Shown here piece after piece: positions 17,380 to 25,982 of a stretch of 64,000 nucleotides of DNA. Under the pieces are notes generated by a model that did no database searches, was not told the origin of the DNA, and saw only the letters and a list, made by a program, of their open reading frames with translations. Origin of the DNA: Alistipes sp. (GTDB lineage: Bacteria > Bacteroidota > Bacteroidia > Bacteroidales > Rikenellaceae). Positions within the stretch are counted from its first letter, which is position 1. Each line of letters starts with the position of its first letter. Where the stretch lies: positions 116,595 to 180,594 of the forward strand of contig JAFSDP010000008.1 of the NCBI GenBank assembly GCA_017436185.1, given 5' to 3'. The translations under genes and the position numbers were made by a program.

Positions 17380-18559
17380 ATCGTTCAATTACGCCCGAGC
17401 CGACCAACTCGTCGCCATCGTACCACGCGGCAAATTGTCCTGCCGTGATGCCACGTTGAGGCTCGTCGAAACGTATGTAAAGCCCCCCTTCGGTGCGGAT
17501 CAGTTCGGCATTTTGCAACGGTTGTCGATAGCGTATTCGAACTGCATAGCGACGTCGTTCGCCCGCCTCCATCGCTACGTCGGGACGCACCCAATGGATC
17601 TCATTCTCAACGATATGCAACGCTCGGCGATAGAGCCCGGGGTGGTCGTCGCCCTGACCCATATAGATCACATTCTGCTCAACGTCGGTCGAGATAATGA
17701 ACAGCGGTTCGGGTCGTCCGCCAACGCCTAAGCCCTTACGCTGACCGATGGTGTAGAAGTGGGCGCCGTTGTGCTCGCCGATCTTCTTGCCATCGCGCAC
17801 CGTGTAGGTGTATGGCTCGGACAGCGCACGCAGATTGTCCTCCGAAATCTTACGCTCGTAACCACGCCACGTGGGCAGAATTTCGTGAATGTTGCCCTTG
17901 CGTTTTTCGAGTTTCTGTTGCAGGAAAACGGGCAGATCGACCTTGCCCACGAAACAGATGCCCTGCGAATCTTTGCGCTTGGCCGTCGCTAAATGTTGCT
18001 CCTCGGCAATGCGTCGCACCTCGGGTTTGAGCAGTCCGCCAACGGGGAACATCGCTCGCGAGAGTTGCTCCTGCGACAGCTGACAGAGGAAGTAGCTCTG
18101 ATCCTTGTTCGGGTCGCTACCCGCCAGCAGGCGATAGTGCACCTGCCCATCGCTGCCCACCACCTCGTCGCGACGGCAGTAGTGTCCCGTAGCAACGTAA
18201 TCAGCCCCCAATTTAAGTGCCTCTTTCAGAAAGACATCGAACTTGATCTCGCGGTTGCACAGCACGTCGGGGTTGGGCGTGCGTCCGCGCTCATACTCCG
18301 CAAACATATAATCGACCACACGACGCTTGTACTCCTCCGAGAGATCGACCACGTGCAGCGGAATGTCCAATCGTTTGGCTACCAGCTCGGCAAAAACGCG
18401 GTCGTCGTGCCACGGACAGTCGCCTTCGAGCGTACCTGTCGTGTCGTGCCAATTGACCATAAAGAGTCCGATCACGTCGTAGCCCTGCTCTTTGAGCAGA
18501 TAGGCCGCCACCGACGAATCGACACCTCCCGAAAGTCCTATAACAACGCGCTTAGCCAT
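17378..18559 (-). CDS. mnmA: tRNA-specific 2-thiouridylase
   Basis: Transfers sulfur to U34 of tRNAs for Lys, Glu and Gln. 393 residues: the PP-loop [12 protein letters not shown] at the N-terminus, the catalytic cysteine pair in LCNREIKF and GICFVG, and a C-terminal beta-barrel ending [19 protein letters not shown]. It follows rimM by 69 bases on the same strand and closes the rpsP-rimM-mnmA unit. Confidence 0.96.
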   Translation of the reverse strand: MAKRVVIGLSGGVDSSVAAYLLKEQGYDVIGLFMVNWHDTTGTLEGDCPWHDDRVFAELVAKRLDIPLHVVDLSEEYKRRVVDYMFAEYERGRTPNPDVLCNREIKFDVFLKEALKLGADYVATGHYCRRDEVVGSDGQVHYRLLAGSDPNKDQSYFLCQLSQEQLSRAMFPVGGLLKPEVRRIAEEQHLATAKRKDSQGICFVGKVDLPVFLQQKLEKRKGNIHEILPTWRGYERKISEDNLRALSEPYTYTVRDGKKIGEHNGAHFYTIGQRKGLGVGGRPEPLFIISTDVEQNVIYMGQGDDHPGLYRRALHIVENEIHWVRPDVAMEAGERRRYAVRIRYRQPLQNAELIRTEGGLYIRFDEPQRGITAGQFAAWYDGDELVGSGVIER

Positions 18560-18628
18560 CGTTCATTTTTGTTTTTGGTAGTAAAGTAATGGTAAAACAC
18601 GCCCAATGGCGTGTGAATTTTGAATCAA

Positions 18629-19150
18629 TCAAAGTTCCATCAACCCCTCAGGCAGCAGGAACACAATTCGCTCACCCTCGAAGTCGATATGCACGATAAA
18701 CTCCTCAACCGCAGGCACCAGCACCTCACGACCGTCCAACTCCAACCCAAACAGAGGGTTAGCCTCGCTGTCGTAGTAGTCTGCCACGCGACCTTTGGCC
18801 ACGCTTGCGCCCTGCTCATCGACCACCTCAGCTGCGAAACCGATGAGATCATCCATATAGAATTCATCGTCGTTCGCCTCCTCGGCCTCGATTTCGATTG
18901 AGAGTTCGCGTCCGATCAATTCGGCAGCACGCTCCGGGGTATCCAGATCGTCGAACGCAACGATTGCGCCGCTCACACCGCGACGTTCGAAGCTACCGAA
19001 AAAAAGAGGAACCGTCAGTGAATCGATCTCCACCAATAACGGTTCCTCGTTTGAGAAGTTGTCGGGAAAGGTGTCATACAGCGTAATTGCCACTTCGCCC
19101 TTACGGCCGAAGAGTTTATTGACCTTTCCTACCGGCAACAGGTTTCCCAT
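18629..19150 (-). CDS. rimM: ribosome maturation factor RimM
   Basis: 173 residues. RimM binds S19 and helps to assemble the 30S head. The N-terminal domain shows PVGKVNKLFGRKGEVAI (family form of G-x-I-x-x-x-H-G-x-K-G-E) and the C-terminal PRC-barrel shows DLIGFAAEV and PAVEEFIVHID. It begins four bases after the rpsP stop, so the two are translated from one mRNA, as in many bacteria. Confidence 0.94.
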   Translation of the reverse strand: MGNLLPVGKVNKLFGRKGEVAITLYDTFPDNFSNEEPLLVEIDSLTVPLFFGSFERRGVSGAIVAFDDLDTPERAAELIGRELSIEIEAEEANDDEFYMDDLIGFAAEVVDEQGASVAKGRVADYYDSEANPLFGLELDGREVLVPAVEEFIVHIDFEGERIVFLLPEGLMEL

Positions 19151-19154
19151 TGTG

Positions 19155-19682
19155 TTACTCTGCGCTCTCGGCAGCCTCTTCCGAAGCCTCCTCAGCAGCA
19201 GCGGCAGCAGCCTCAGCGGCAGCGGCGGCCTTCTTCTCTGCGATTGCAGCAGCGCGAGCCTCCTTCACCTTAGCCTCAGCCTCTTTGCGAGCCTTAGCCT
19301 CAGCAGCAGCAGCGCCCGAGATCTTGTTGGTCTTAGCCTCGATCTTAGCGTTCTTCTTGCCGAGCCACTTGTTGAACTTAGCCTCAGCGTCGCTCTCCGA
19401 GAACGCGCCCTTAGCTACGCCACCAAGCAGGTGCTTCTTATATAACACACCCTTGTACGACAAAATCGCACGGCAGGTGTCAGTGGGTTGTGCGCCTTTT
19501 TGTAACCAATCAAGAGCCTTCTCGAAGCTCAGGTCGATTGTAGCAGGATTCGTGTTAGGATTGTAGGTACCAATCTTCTCGATAAATTTACCATCACGTG
19601 GCGCTCTGCTATCTGCAACTACGATATGGTAGAAAGCATAACCTTTCTTACCGTGTCGAGCCAATCTGATTTTTACAGGCAT
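19155..19682 (-). CDS. rpsP: 30S ribosomal protein bS16 with Ala/Glu-rich tail
   Basis: The first 90 or so residues are a standard bS16 ([31 protein letters not shown], then IGTYNP). A further 80 residues are almost pure Ala, Glu and Lys ([17 protein letters not shown] and similar) and probably form a long helix or a disordered tail. Extended bS16 is common in Bacteroidota, whereas the E. coli protein has only 82 residues. It leads the rpsP-rimM-mnmA unit. Confidence 0.95.
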   Translation of the reverse strand: MPVKIRLARHGKKGYAFYHIVVADSRAPRDGKFIEKIGTYNPNTNPATIDLSFEKALDWLQKGAQPTDTCRAILSYKGVLYKKHLLGGVAKGAFSESDAEAKFNKWLGKKNAKIEAKTNKISGAAAAEAKARKEAEAKVKEARAAAIAEKKAAAAAEAAAAAAEEASEEAAESAE

Positions 19683-19757
19683 TGTCTGAAAAAATTTAAG
19701 TTGTTAATTAGTTATTGTTACTGCACGAAAAATGTGATTTTCACACTTTTCAGCGCG

Positions 19758-19765
19758 CAAAAGTA
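19758..19765 (-). promoter_or_regulatory. -7 box of the rpsP unit
   Basis: The - strand reads TACTTTTG, an exact TAnnTTTG match, giving a leader of about 70 bases. Confidence 0.6.
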
Positions 19766-19855
19766 CGAACTAAATTGCGAACTGCCAAATATTCCGACAC
19801 CCAAAACGCAATTTTTTCGCATTTCGGGCCGATTTTTTTGTTGTGTAGCAGTCCT

Positions 19856-20236
19856 TTACTCCTCCACTGCGGGGTGAACCGTAACGATACTGTCGACGAT
19901 ATACTTGGTGAAACCTCTCCAAGGCAGTGCGCCGAAATACTCCGTATAGTGCAACTGAACGGTGTTGCCGCTATTGAGCATCAGCTCGCGTGCTACCTCC
20001 TCGTTCTCGACCGAGAACTCGAACTCGTACGACTGAATCGCACCGGCCGACTTGGCGCGGATACCCGACTGAATCAACTTGCCCTCGTAGGTCTTGAACA
20101 GCACGCCCTTATGTACAACGTAGTTCAACTCGCCACTCTTGACGCCCTCACCGAAGGGGTAGTAGAAGCGTACGTAGCCGAAAATCGCAACGCCCAAAAT
20201 CACGAGCAGAGCCGTAATGCAACCGATCTTTTTCAT
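19856..20236 (-). CDS. small membrane-anchored protein of unknown function
   Basis: 126 residues with an N-terminal transmembrane helix (KIGCITALLVILGVAIFGYV) and a small, probably periplasmic domain (FPFGEGVKSGELNYV-type start, then KTYEGKLIQSG and YEFEFSVEN). Proteins of this look are widespread in Bacteroidales and I recall them being labelled 6-phosphogluconate dehydrogenase in databases, but nothing here supports that. It follows the AGCS transporter by 33 bases on the same strand and probably shares its transcript. Confidence 0.75.
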   Translation of the reverse strand: MKKIGCITALLVILGVAIFGYVRFYYPFGEGVKSGELNYVVHKGVLFKTYEGKLIQSGIRAKSAGAIQSYEFEFSVENEEVARELMLNSGNTVQLHYTEYFGALPWRGFTKYIVDSIVTVHPAVEE

Positions 20237-20269
20237 AGCTTTATAGTTTAGGTTTTTCTTGTTTTTGTT

Positions 20270-21619
20270 TTACTTTCGTTTGGGGTTCTCCTCGATGTAC
20301 TTCGCCAGCGCAGCCTTAGCCTTCGGTGCCAGACGCAGCAGCGTGTACATCGTCGGGAAGGCCATAAAGGCGTAGGCTATGTCGATGATTCCCACCACCG
20401 TAGGCAACGACATCACCGAGGCCACAACAAGCAGCGCAAGGTAGAAGTAGTTGTAGTATTTGCCATACTTCGCACCGAACAGGAACGAGGTACATTTCAT
20501 ACCGTAGTACGAGTATGAGAACATCGTCGAGAATGCAAAGATAAACAAAATTGCCAACAAAAGATACTCTCCCACACCCGGAATTGCCTTACCGAAGGCG
20601 TCGATTGCGATTTGCAGACCCTTCATACCCTCGCCTGCGGTGTATCCCGTCGAGAGAATTGCCAGCGAGGTGAGCGTGCAGACCAGACCCGAGTCGGTCA
20701 GCGGGGCGATCATCGCCACGAAACCCTCACGCACGGGCTCGCTGTTGCGCGATGAGCCGTGCATCATCGAGGCTGTACCCGTACCTGCCTCGTTGATCAG
20801 TGCGGCACGACGGGCACCGAGCAGTGCGATGCCGATGATGCCGCCAATGCCTGCCTTCATCGAGAATGCCCCCTCGAAGATCGAGGCAAAGACGCTCGGA
20901 ATCATCTCATAGTTGCGAATCAGAATGTAGCCTACCAGCAGGAAGTACATCACAATCATTGCAGGAACGAGCTTCGACGCCATTGCTGCAATGCGCTCGA
21001 TACCGCCCAAAACTACGATAGCTGTGATGATTGTAATCACCACACCCATAGCCAAATGCAGCCAGAATGTCGGCTCGATGCCTCGCGGTATAAGGAAGAT
21101 TGCGTCAATCGCCTCAACCAGCTGATTGGGTTGCATCAGGCAGAGCGTACCGATACAACCGAAAGCCGAGAAGAAGAGTGCCAGCGGACGCCAATTCTTA
21201 CCCAGACCCTCGACGATCATATACATCGGACCGCCTTGCAGGTTACCCTCCGAGTCGCGACCTCGGTACATCGACGCCAGCGTACCCTCGAAGAATTTGG
21301 TTGCCATACCGACCACCGTGCTCACCCACATCCAGAAGATTGCGCCCGGGCCGCCAATGCTCAGTGCGATTGCCACACCTGCAATGTTGCCCATACCGAT
21401 CGTAGCTGCGATTGCGCTACACAGAGCCTGCCACGAGGTGATCTGACCGCCTTCGCCCTCGCCGCTATCCTTTGCGCGCAGAGCCTCGATCGAGCGACCG
21501 AAATAGCGAAATGGTACCATTCGCGAATAGAAGAAGAGAAACAAACCGCCTCCGATCAGCACGATAAAGAGCGGATAACCACATATAAGGTCGCTTGCTT
21601 GCGAAATAAAATCTTTCAT
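20270..21619 (-). CDS. AGCS-family sodium:alanine/amino-acid symporter
   Basis: A 449-residue polytopic inner-membrane protein with about 11 hydrophobic segments. The family signature is clear in GPGAIFWMWVSTVVGMATKFFEG, followed by GNLQGGPMYMI. Members import alanine, glycine or serine with Na+ and sometimes H+. A Na+-driven importer fits the Na+-type V-ATPase predicted in this window. The leader is about 85 bases long and holds two hairpins. It is cotranscribed with the small membrane protein at 19856. Confidence 0.93.
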   Translation of the reverse strand: MKDFISQASDLICGYPLFIVLIGGGLFLFFYSRMVPFRYFGRSIEALRAKDSGEGEGGQITSWQALCSAIAATIGMGNIAGVAIALSIGGPGAIFWMWVSTVVGMATKFFEGTLASMYRGRDSEGNLQGGPMYMIVEGLGKNWRPLALFFSAFGCIGTLCLMQPNQLVEAIDAIFLIPRGIEPTFWLHLAMGVVITIITAIVVLGGIERIAAMASKLVPAMIVMYFLLVGYILIRNYEMIPSVFASIFEGAFSMKAGIGGIIGIALLGARRAALINEAGTGTASMMHGSSRNSEPVREGFVAMIAPLTDSGLVCTLTSLAILSTGYTAGEGMKGLQIAIDAFGKAIPGVGEYLLLAILFIFAFSTMFSYSYYGMKCTSFLFGAKYGKYYNYFYLALLVVASVMSLPTVVGIIDIAYAFMAFPTMYTLLRLAPKAKAALAKYIEENPKRK

Positions 21620-21652
21620 TGCCTAATTTTCCTAACTTTGTGTTTAATAAAT

Positions 21653-21693
21653 CGGGTTCAATCGACCCGTCAAACGGCGCAGCGCGTCCGTTT
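21653..21693 (-). promoter_or_regulatory. structured 5' leader of the AGCS transporter
   Basis: Two inverted repeats lie in the leader: AAACGGCGC (21672-21680) with GCGTCCGTTT (21684-21693, one bulge), and CGGGT (21653-21657) with ACCCG (21665-21669). They could be a regulatory or stabilising structure; no known riboswitch was recognised. Confidence 0.35.
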
Positions 21694-21710
21694 AGTATCA
21701 AAACATTCGG

Positions 21711-21718
21711 CAAAGATA
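21711..21718 (-). promoter_or_regulatory. -7 box of the AGCS transporter unit
   Basis: The - strand reads TATCTTTG. About 170 bases further on lies the divergent promoter of the nucleotidyltransferase gene; the A/T-rich stretch between shows nothing else. Confidence 0.6.
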
Positions 21719-21867
21719 CGAATTTTCGTCCGAATTTTCGCTATCGTTTGCCCAAAGAGTGAGTAAAGTAATCCGCAACGCGAAGTTTTTTTGGGGCATA
21801 GATTTGCGCTCAGAACAATGTTTGGCTCTGTTTTCTATATATAAAACAAATAATTATATAGGTTAAG

Positions 21868-21899
21868 TTGCGGAAATTCCGAAAGAAAGCGTACCTTTG
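21868..21899 (+). promoter_or_regulatory. promoter of the nucleotidyltransferase gene
   Basis: TTG at 21868-21870 and TACCTTTG at 21892-21899 with a 21-base spacer match the Bacteroidota -33/-7 pattern. The leader is about 60 bases. Confidence 0.7.
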
Positions 21900-21964
21900 C
21901 CGTCCCAAATGGGGAGAGAATCATTGATTTAAGAAACGAATTTTTAGAGAAAGATAGAGAGAGT

Positions 21965-22864
21965 ATGAAACCAACACTTTTGGTTATGGCTGCGGGTATG
22001 GGCTCGCGCTATGGAGGTTTGAAGCAGCTGGACGCCGTGGGCCCCAGCGGTGAGACCATTATGGATTATTCGATTTACGACGCGATACGTGCGGGTTTTG
22101 GTAAGGTGGTATTTGTGATTCGACGCGATTTCGAGGAGGACTTCCGTCGCCAGGTGCTGCCCAAGTACGAAAATCATATCCCTGTCGAGCTGGTTTTCCA
22201 GTCGATCGACGCACTGCCCGAGGGCTTCAAAGCACCCGAAGGCCGCACCAAACCGTGGGGAACAAACCACGCCGTGATGATGGGTAAGGAGGTGATCAAC
22301 GAACCCTTCTTGGTGATCAATGCCGACGACTTCTATGGTCGCGACAGCTTCGCGGTGATCGGTCGTGAGCTGTTACGCACCGAGGGCGAGAACAACTACT
22401 GTATGGTCGGTTTTCGCGTAGGTAACACCCTCTCGGAGTCGGGTACGGTGTCGCGCGGTGTCTGCTCGACCAACGAGTACAACTACCTGACAGGTATTGT
22501 CGAGCGTACCGACATCTGCCGTGTCGATGGCAAGGTGTCATTCACGGGCGACAATGGTTTCAAGGTATCGACCGACGAGCGTACCCCCGTATCGATGAAT
22601 ATGTGGGGCTTTACGCCCGACTACTTCCGCTACTCGGAGGAGTATTTCTCGGAGTATCTGCGCAACAACATCTCGAATCCGAAGGCTGAGTTCTACATTC
22701 CCCATATGGTCAATCACTTGATCACGACGGGTGTAGCTCGCGTGAAGGTACTCGATACCACCTCGCAGTGGTTCGGTGTAACCTATGCTGAGGATCGCGC
22801 AGGTGTGATCGAGAAATTGAAGGCTCTGGTTGAGGCAGGCGAGTATCCTGAACGCTTGTTCTAA
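21965..22864 (+). CDS. sugar-phosphate nucleotidyltransferase family protein
   Basis: 299 residues. The N-terminus LLVMAAGMGSRYGGLKQLD is the nucleotide-binding loop of NDP-sugar pyrophosphorylases, and VINADDFYG is the metal-binding region. It is likely to activate a sugar phosphate with NTP, but the sugar cannot be told. The family is often annotated only as nucleotidyltransferase in Bacteroidales. Single-gene unit with its own promoter and terminator. Confidence 0.85.
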   Translation: MKPTLLVMAAGMGSRYGGLKQLDAVGPSGETIMDYSIYDAIRAGFGKVVFVIRRDFEEDFRRQVLPKYENHIPVELVFQSIDALPEGFKAPEGRTKPWGTNHAVMMGKEVINEPFLVINADDFYGRDSFAVIGRELLRTEGENNYCMVGFRVGNTLSESGTVSRGVCSTNEYNYLTGIVERTDICRVDGKVSFTGDNGFKVSTDERTPVSMNMWGFTPDYFRYSEEYFSEYLRNNISNPKAEFYIPHMVNHLITTGVARVKVLDTTSQWFGVTYAEDRAGVIEKLKALVEAGEYPERLF

Positions 22865-22895
22865 TTCAAAATGCAAGATTCAAAATGCAAAATTA
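22864..22895. repeat. TTCAAAATGCAA short repeat array
   Basis: Alternating TTCAAAAT and TGCAAAAT/TGCAAGAT units between the stop codon and the terminator, a variant of the TTCAAAATT arrays elsewhere in the window; the mirror-image array is at about 23055-23085. Confidence 0.65.
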
Positions 22896-22896
22896 G

Positions 22897-22925
22897 GCCA
22901 CGTCCCGACGGACGTGGCTTTTTTT
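22897..22925 (+). terminator. intrinsic terminator of the nucleotidyltransferase gene
   Basis: GCCACGTCC and GGACGTGGC pair around CGAC and are followed by T7. Confidence 0.92.
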
Positions 22926-22977
22926 GTTTGAGGCGTTTAGAACAAATTAATAAAGAAGATAAAGCACAGACAATACG

Positions 22978-23046
22978 CACACTCGCGGGCTGCGGGGGTC
23001 AGCCGAAGGCTGAGCCCGCGAGTGTGTGTCAAAATCTCTGATTTTG
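22978..23046. repeat. modular intergenic palindrome, copy C
   Basis: A perfect 14-bp outer stem (22978-22991 with 23013-23026), a G-rich one-sided stretch (22992-22998, GCGGGGG), and an inner hairpin TCAGCC-GAA-GGCTGA (22999-23013). It is followed by GTGTC and a flank hairpin CAAAATC-TCT-GATTTTG (23030-23046), then GCCAATT. It lies between convergent terminators. The flank is nearly identical to that of copy D. Confidence 0.9.
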
Positions 23047-23087
23047 CCAATTATTTTTGAATTTTGAATTTTGCATTTTGAATTAAC

Positions 23088-23122
23088 AAAAAACCGCGCC
23101 CCGAATCGTCGGAGCGCGGTTT
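23088..23122 (-). terminator. intrinsic terminator of the DPP III gene
   Basis: AAACCGCGC (23091-23099) pairs with GCGCGGTTT (23114-23122), with CCGA/TCGG pairing inside; the - strand has a U run after the stem. Confidence 0.88.
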
Positions 23123-23144
23123 GCTTTTGCTGTCCTTTCGCGGT

Positions 23145-25172
23145 TTAGTTGCGAGTAGGCAGGAACGAGTAGTTCTTCGAGTAGTTGAGCATCTGATCGA
23201 CGTAGCTATCGACGTACTCAACCTTAACATCGACGATCTTGTCGCCCTTCATTACGGGAACCAACTCGGGGTTGATGAAACCACCAAACGGCTCGATGTT
23301 CAGTGCGTTGTAACGCTCCAAAACCTCCTTGTGCAGTTCGGGATCGATCTTCACACCGTAGTTCTCAACCAGAGCCTTACCAGTCTCGAAATCACCCTCC
23401 GACTTGATGCGCTGCACCTCGTAGAGCATCTGACCAAACAGCTCGCGCAGCTTGTCGAAATCGTTTACAACCAGGTAGCGTTTGCCATTCTCGGTTACCC
23501 ACTCGATCACGTTGTCGGCCTTACCCTTCTCGTAGCACCACTCAGCGATCAGCTTGCGGTTACGCATATGAGCCTCCTCGACGTCCTTGCCAAGCTCGAT
23601 GCGCGAGTATTGGGTCATCATACCATTGACGATGTAGCTTGCATACTGAGCCTTAGCAACGTCGAGCGAGGGAACCAGACCCAACTCAACGAGCTTCTCG
23701 TCGCCCAGATAGTACAGACCAAAGAGGTCGGCACGAGCCTCTTCGAGGGTCGAGCCGTAGTTCTTCAACTCGCCACCCTTGGTGCCCGGAGCCAGCTGAC
23801 CCGAGCCGTGGCCGAGGCACTCGTGCAGGTCGGTGTGGAGGTTGTCGCCCAGCGAGCCGAACTCGTTGATACGGGCGCGGTCCTCCTCGCGCAGAATGAA
23901 CTCCTCGTCGAAGCCGTTGCCCTTAGCAGCCTGATCGTATGCGTAGGTGATGTTGTCGATGGTTACCGACTTCGAGCCGTAGTCGCGGCGGATCCAGTCG
24001 GCGTTGGGCAGGTTGATACCGATCGGGGTAGCGGGGTAGCAGTCGCCACCGAGCATAGCCACGTTGATAACCTTTGCTGAAACACCCTTAACTTCGGGCT
24101 TGCGGAATGCGGGGTTGATGGGCGAGTTGTCCTCGAACCACTGAGCGTTTTCGCTGATGATCTGAGTGCGCTTGGTAGCCTCGTCGCTACGCAGGCTCAC
24201 GTTAGCCTCCCACGACGCCTTGCGACCCATCGGATCGCCATAGTCCTCGATGAAACCATTCACAAAGTCGATGGGCGACTCTACGTCCTGTACCCACAAT
24301 ACGTTATACTTGTCGAAGTCGCGCAGGTTACCGCTGCGGTAGTACTCGCACAGAGCGTCGATGATGGGCTTTTGGGTATCGTTGGTAACCTCCGAAGCCT
24401 TCTCCAACCAGTAGAGAATCTTGTCGATAGCCTCGCCATACATACCGCCCTGCTTCCAAACGCGCTCAACGACCTTGCCGCTTGCGTCCTTAGTCAGCTG
24501 CGAGTTCAGACCATACGAAATGGGCTGGGGATCGTTGTGGTCGATCATATCGGCATAGAACTTCTCGACCTCTTTCTGCGTTACGCCGTCGTAGTAGTTG
24601 TTAGCCGATGCAGTGATCATATCCACGCCCTCGCTCTGGTCCAAACGGCGAGCATAGAGCGACGAGTCGAACATTGCGGGTACGATAGCAGCCAGCAGCT
24701 CCTCGCGGGTGCCGAAATCGAGCGGCAGAGCCTCATCGGGCGTAGCCTCGACCAGCTTCACGAAGTACTCCTGCGAGAACTCGGGCTGGAACTTATCCAT
24801 ACTGTAATGGTGGTGGATACCGTTGGCAAACCACACCTTTTTCAGATACTTAACCACCTTCTGCCACTCCTCGTGGTTGGGGTCGCCCATATAGTTGGTA
24901 TAGATACCTTCGAGGGTGCGGCGGATAGCAAGGTTGTACTTGAAGTTCTGGTCGAACATAATGTCGCGGCCACACTTAGCGGCCTCGCCCAGATAGTAAA
25001 CCATCAGCTTCTGCTCCAAAGGCAGAGCGTCAAATTCGGGAACCTGATAGCGAATCACCTTCACGTCATCGAAGCGGTCGATAACCCACTGGAAATCGCT
25101 TTCGGTCTGCTGTTCTTGCGTGCAAGACGCAAAGATTGATGTCATCATAATCAGCAATAAAACTTTTTTCAT
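23145..25172 (-). CDS. dipeptidyl peptidase III-type metallopeptidase (M49), lipoprotein
   Basis: Releases dipeptides from the N-terminus of oligopeptides using zinc. With the start at 25172 the protein has 675 residues and begins with a lipoprotein signal (MKKVLLLIMMTSIFASC), so it is probably on the periplasmic or outer membrane face. The zinc motif is HECLGH (residues 450-455), the form known from Bacteroides thetaiotaomicron DPP III, and the third ligand glutamate lies in EEARADLFG. The frame stays open upstream to 25214, but the -7 box at 25204-25211 rules that start out. Confidence 0.93.
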   Translation of the reverse strand: MKKVLLLIMMTSIFASCTQEQQTESDFQWVIDRFDDVKVIRYQVPEFDALPLEQKLMVYYLGEAAKCGRDIMFDQNFKYNLAIRRTLEGIYTNYMGDPNHEEWQKVVKYLKKVWFANGIHHHYSMDKFQPEFSQEYFVKLVEATPDEALPLDFGTREELLAAIVPAMFDSSLYARRLDQSEGVDMITASANNYYDGVTQKEVEKFYADMIDHNDPQPISYGLNSQLTKDASGKVVERVWKQGGMYGEAIDKILYWLEKASEVTNDTQKPIIDALCEYYRSGNLRDFDKYNVLWVQDVESPIDFVNGFIEDYGDPMGRKASWEANVSLRSDEATKRTQIISENAQWFEDNSPINPAFRKPEVKGVSAKVINVAMLGGDCYPATPIGINLPNADWIRRDYGSKSVTIDNITYAYDQAAKGNGFDEEFILREEDRARINEFGSLGDNLHTDLHECLGHGSGQLAPGTKGGELKNYGSTLEEARADLFGLYYLGDEKLVELGLVPSLDVAKAQYASYIVNGMMTQYSRIELGKDVEEAHMRNRKLIAEWCYEKGKADNVIEWVTENGKRYLVVNDFDKLRELFGQMLYEVQRIKSEGDFETGKALVENYGVKIDPELHKEVLERYNALNIEPFGGFINPELVPVMKGDKIVDVKVEYVDSYVDQMLNYSKNYSFLPTRN

Positions 25173-25203
25173 CTTAGTTCGGATTTTGTGTGTTAATTTG
25201 TCG

Positions 25204-25211
25204 CAAATATA
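25204..25211 (-). promoter_or_regulatory. -7 box of the DPP III gene
   Basis: The - strand reads TATATTTG, 32 bases before the chosen start. Confidence 0.65.
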
Positions 25212-25308
25212 CACATAAAAACCGAAAAATCAATCCTTCCCACCGCGCGCTAATGGCTCAAACTGCAAAATTAGTGTGGTGGAGGGGTGCGATTTCGAAC
25301 ATTTTTCA

Positions 25309-25316
25309 TACCTTTG
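25309..25316 (+). promoter_or_regulatory. -7 box of the DUF456/M16 unit
   Basis: TACCTTTG, 76 bases before the DUF456 start; divergent from the DPP III promoter. Confidence 0.65.
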
Positions 25317-25391
25317 TATATTAAAAGCAAATTTTATGCACCGCGCCTTATAATTTTTTGGTGTTTGGTGCGTTCAATAGAATGATGTGAG

Positions 25392-25943
25392 ATGGATACA
25401 CTATTGGCTATTATCGCGTTGCTGCTCGCCGTTGTGGGCGTTGCGGGGTGCATTTTGCCGGTGTTGCCCGGTACGCCGATCAGCTATGTCGGTATGCTGG
25501 TGATGGCTTGCACCGAATACTCGACCCTTTCGAAACCGATCCTCGTAACCTTTCTGATCGTTACCATCTTGGTTTCGGTGGCCGACTATCTGCTGCCAGC
25601 GTGGCTTTCGCGTCGATTTGGCGGCTCGAAACGTGGCGCAACGGGTGCCACAATCGGTATGCTCGTGGGTCTGTTCTTCGTGCCGACGGGGTTGGTGCTC
25701 GGTCCGTTCATTGGTGCGGTGTTGGGTGAGATGTCGGTCAATCGCGACGACTCGGCCAAGGCGTTCAAGGTGGGATTCGGAGCATTTCTCTCGTTCATCG
25801 TCGGCACGGGGTTGAAGATGATCGCCTCGATCGCAATGCTCATCTATATCATTGGCGATATGGGCGGTGTTTTCGTAGGCTGGGGCGATACGATGGGCGG
25901 CTGGTGGAGCACGATAACCACTTGGGTGGCAAATATTTTCTAA
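25392..25943 (+). CDS. DUF456 family membrane protein
   Basis: 183 residues with about five hydrophobic helices and glycine-rich turns (LPGTPISYVGML, GATIGMLVGLF, GPFIGAVLGE). This is the DUF456 pattern; the function is unknown. It is separated from the M16 peptidase by 39 bases and probably shares the transcript. Confidence 0.85.
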   Translation: MDTLLAIIALLLAVVGVAGCILPVLPGTPISYVGMLVMACTEYSTLSKPILVTFLIVTILVSVADYLLPAWLSRRFGGSKRGATGATIGMLVGLFFVPTGLVLGPFIGAVLGEMSVNRDDSAKAFKVGFGAFLSFIVGTGLKMIASIAMLIYIIGDMGGVFVGWGDTMGGWWSTITTWVANIF

Positions 25944-25982
25944 GTGAATTTTTAGATCGATTAATATTTTTATCTCCAAACA

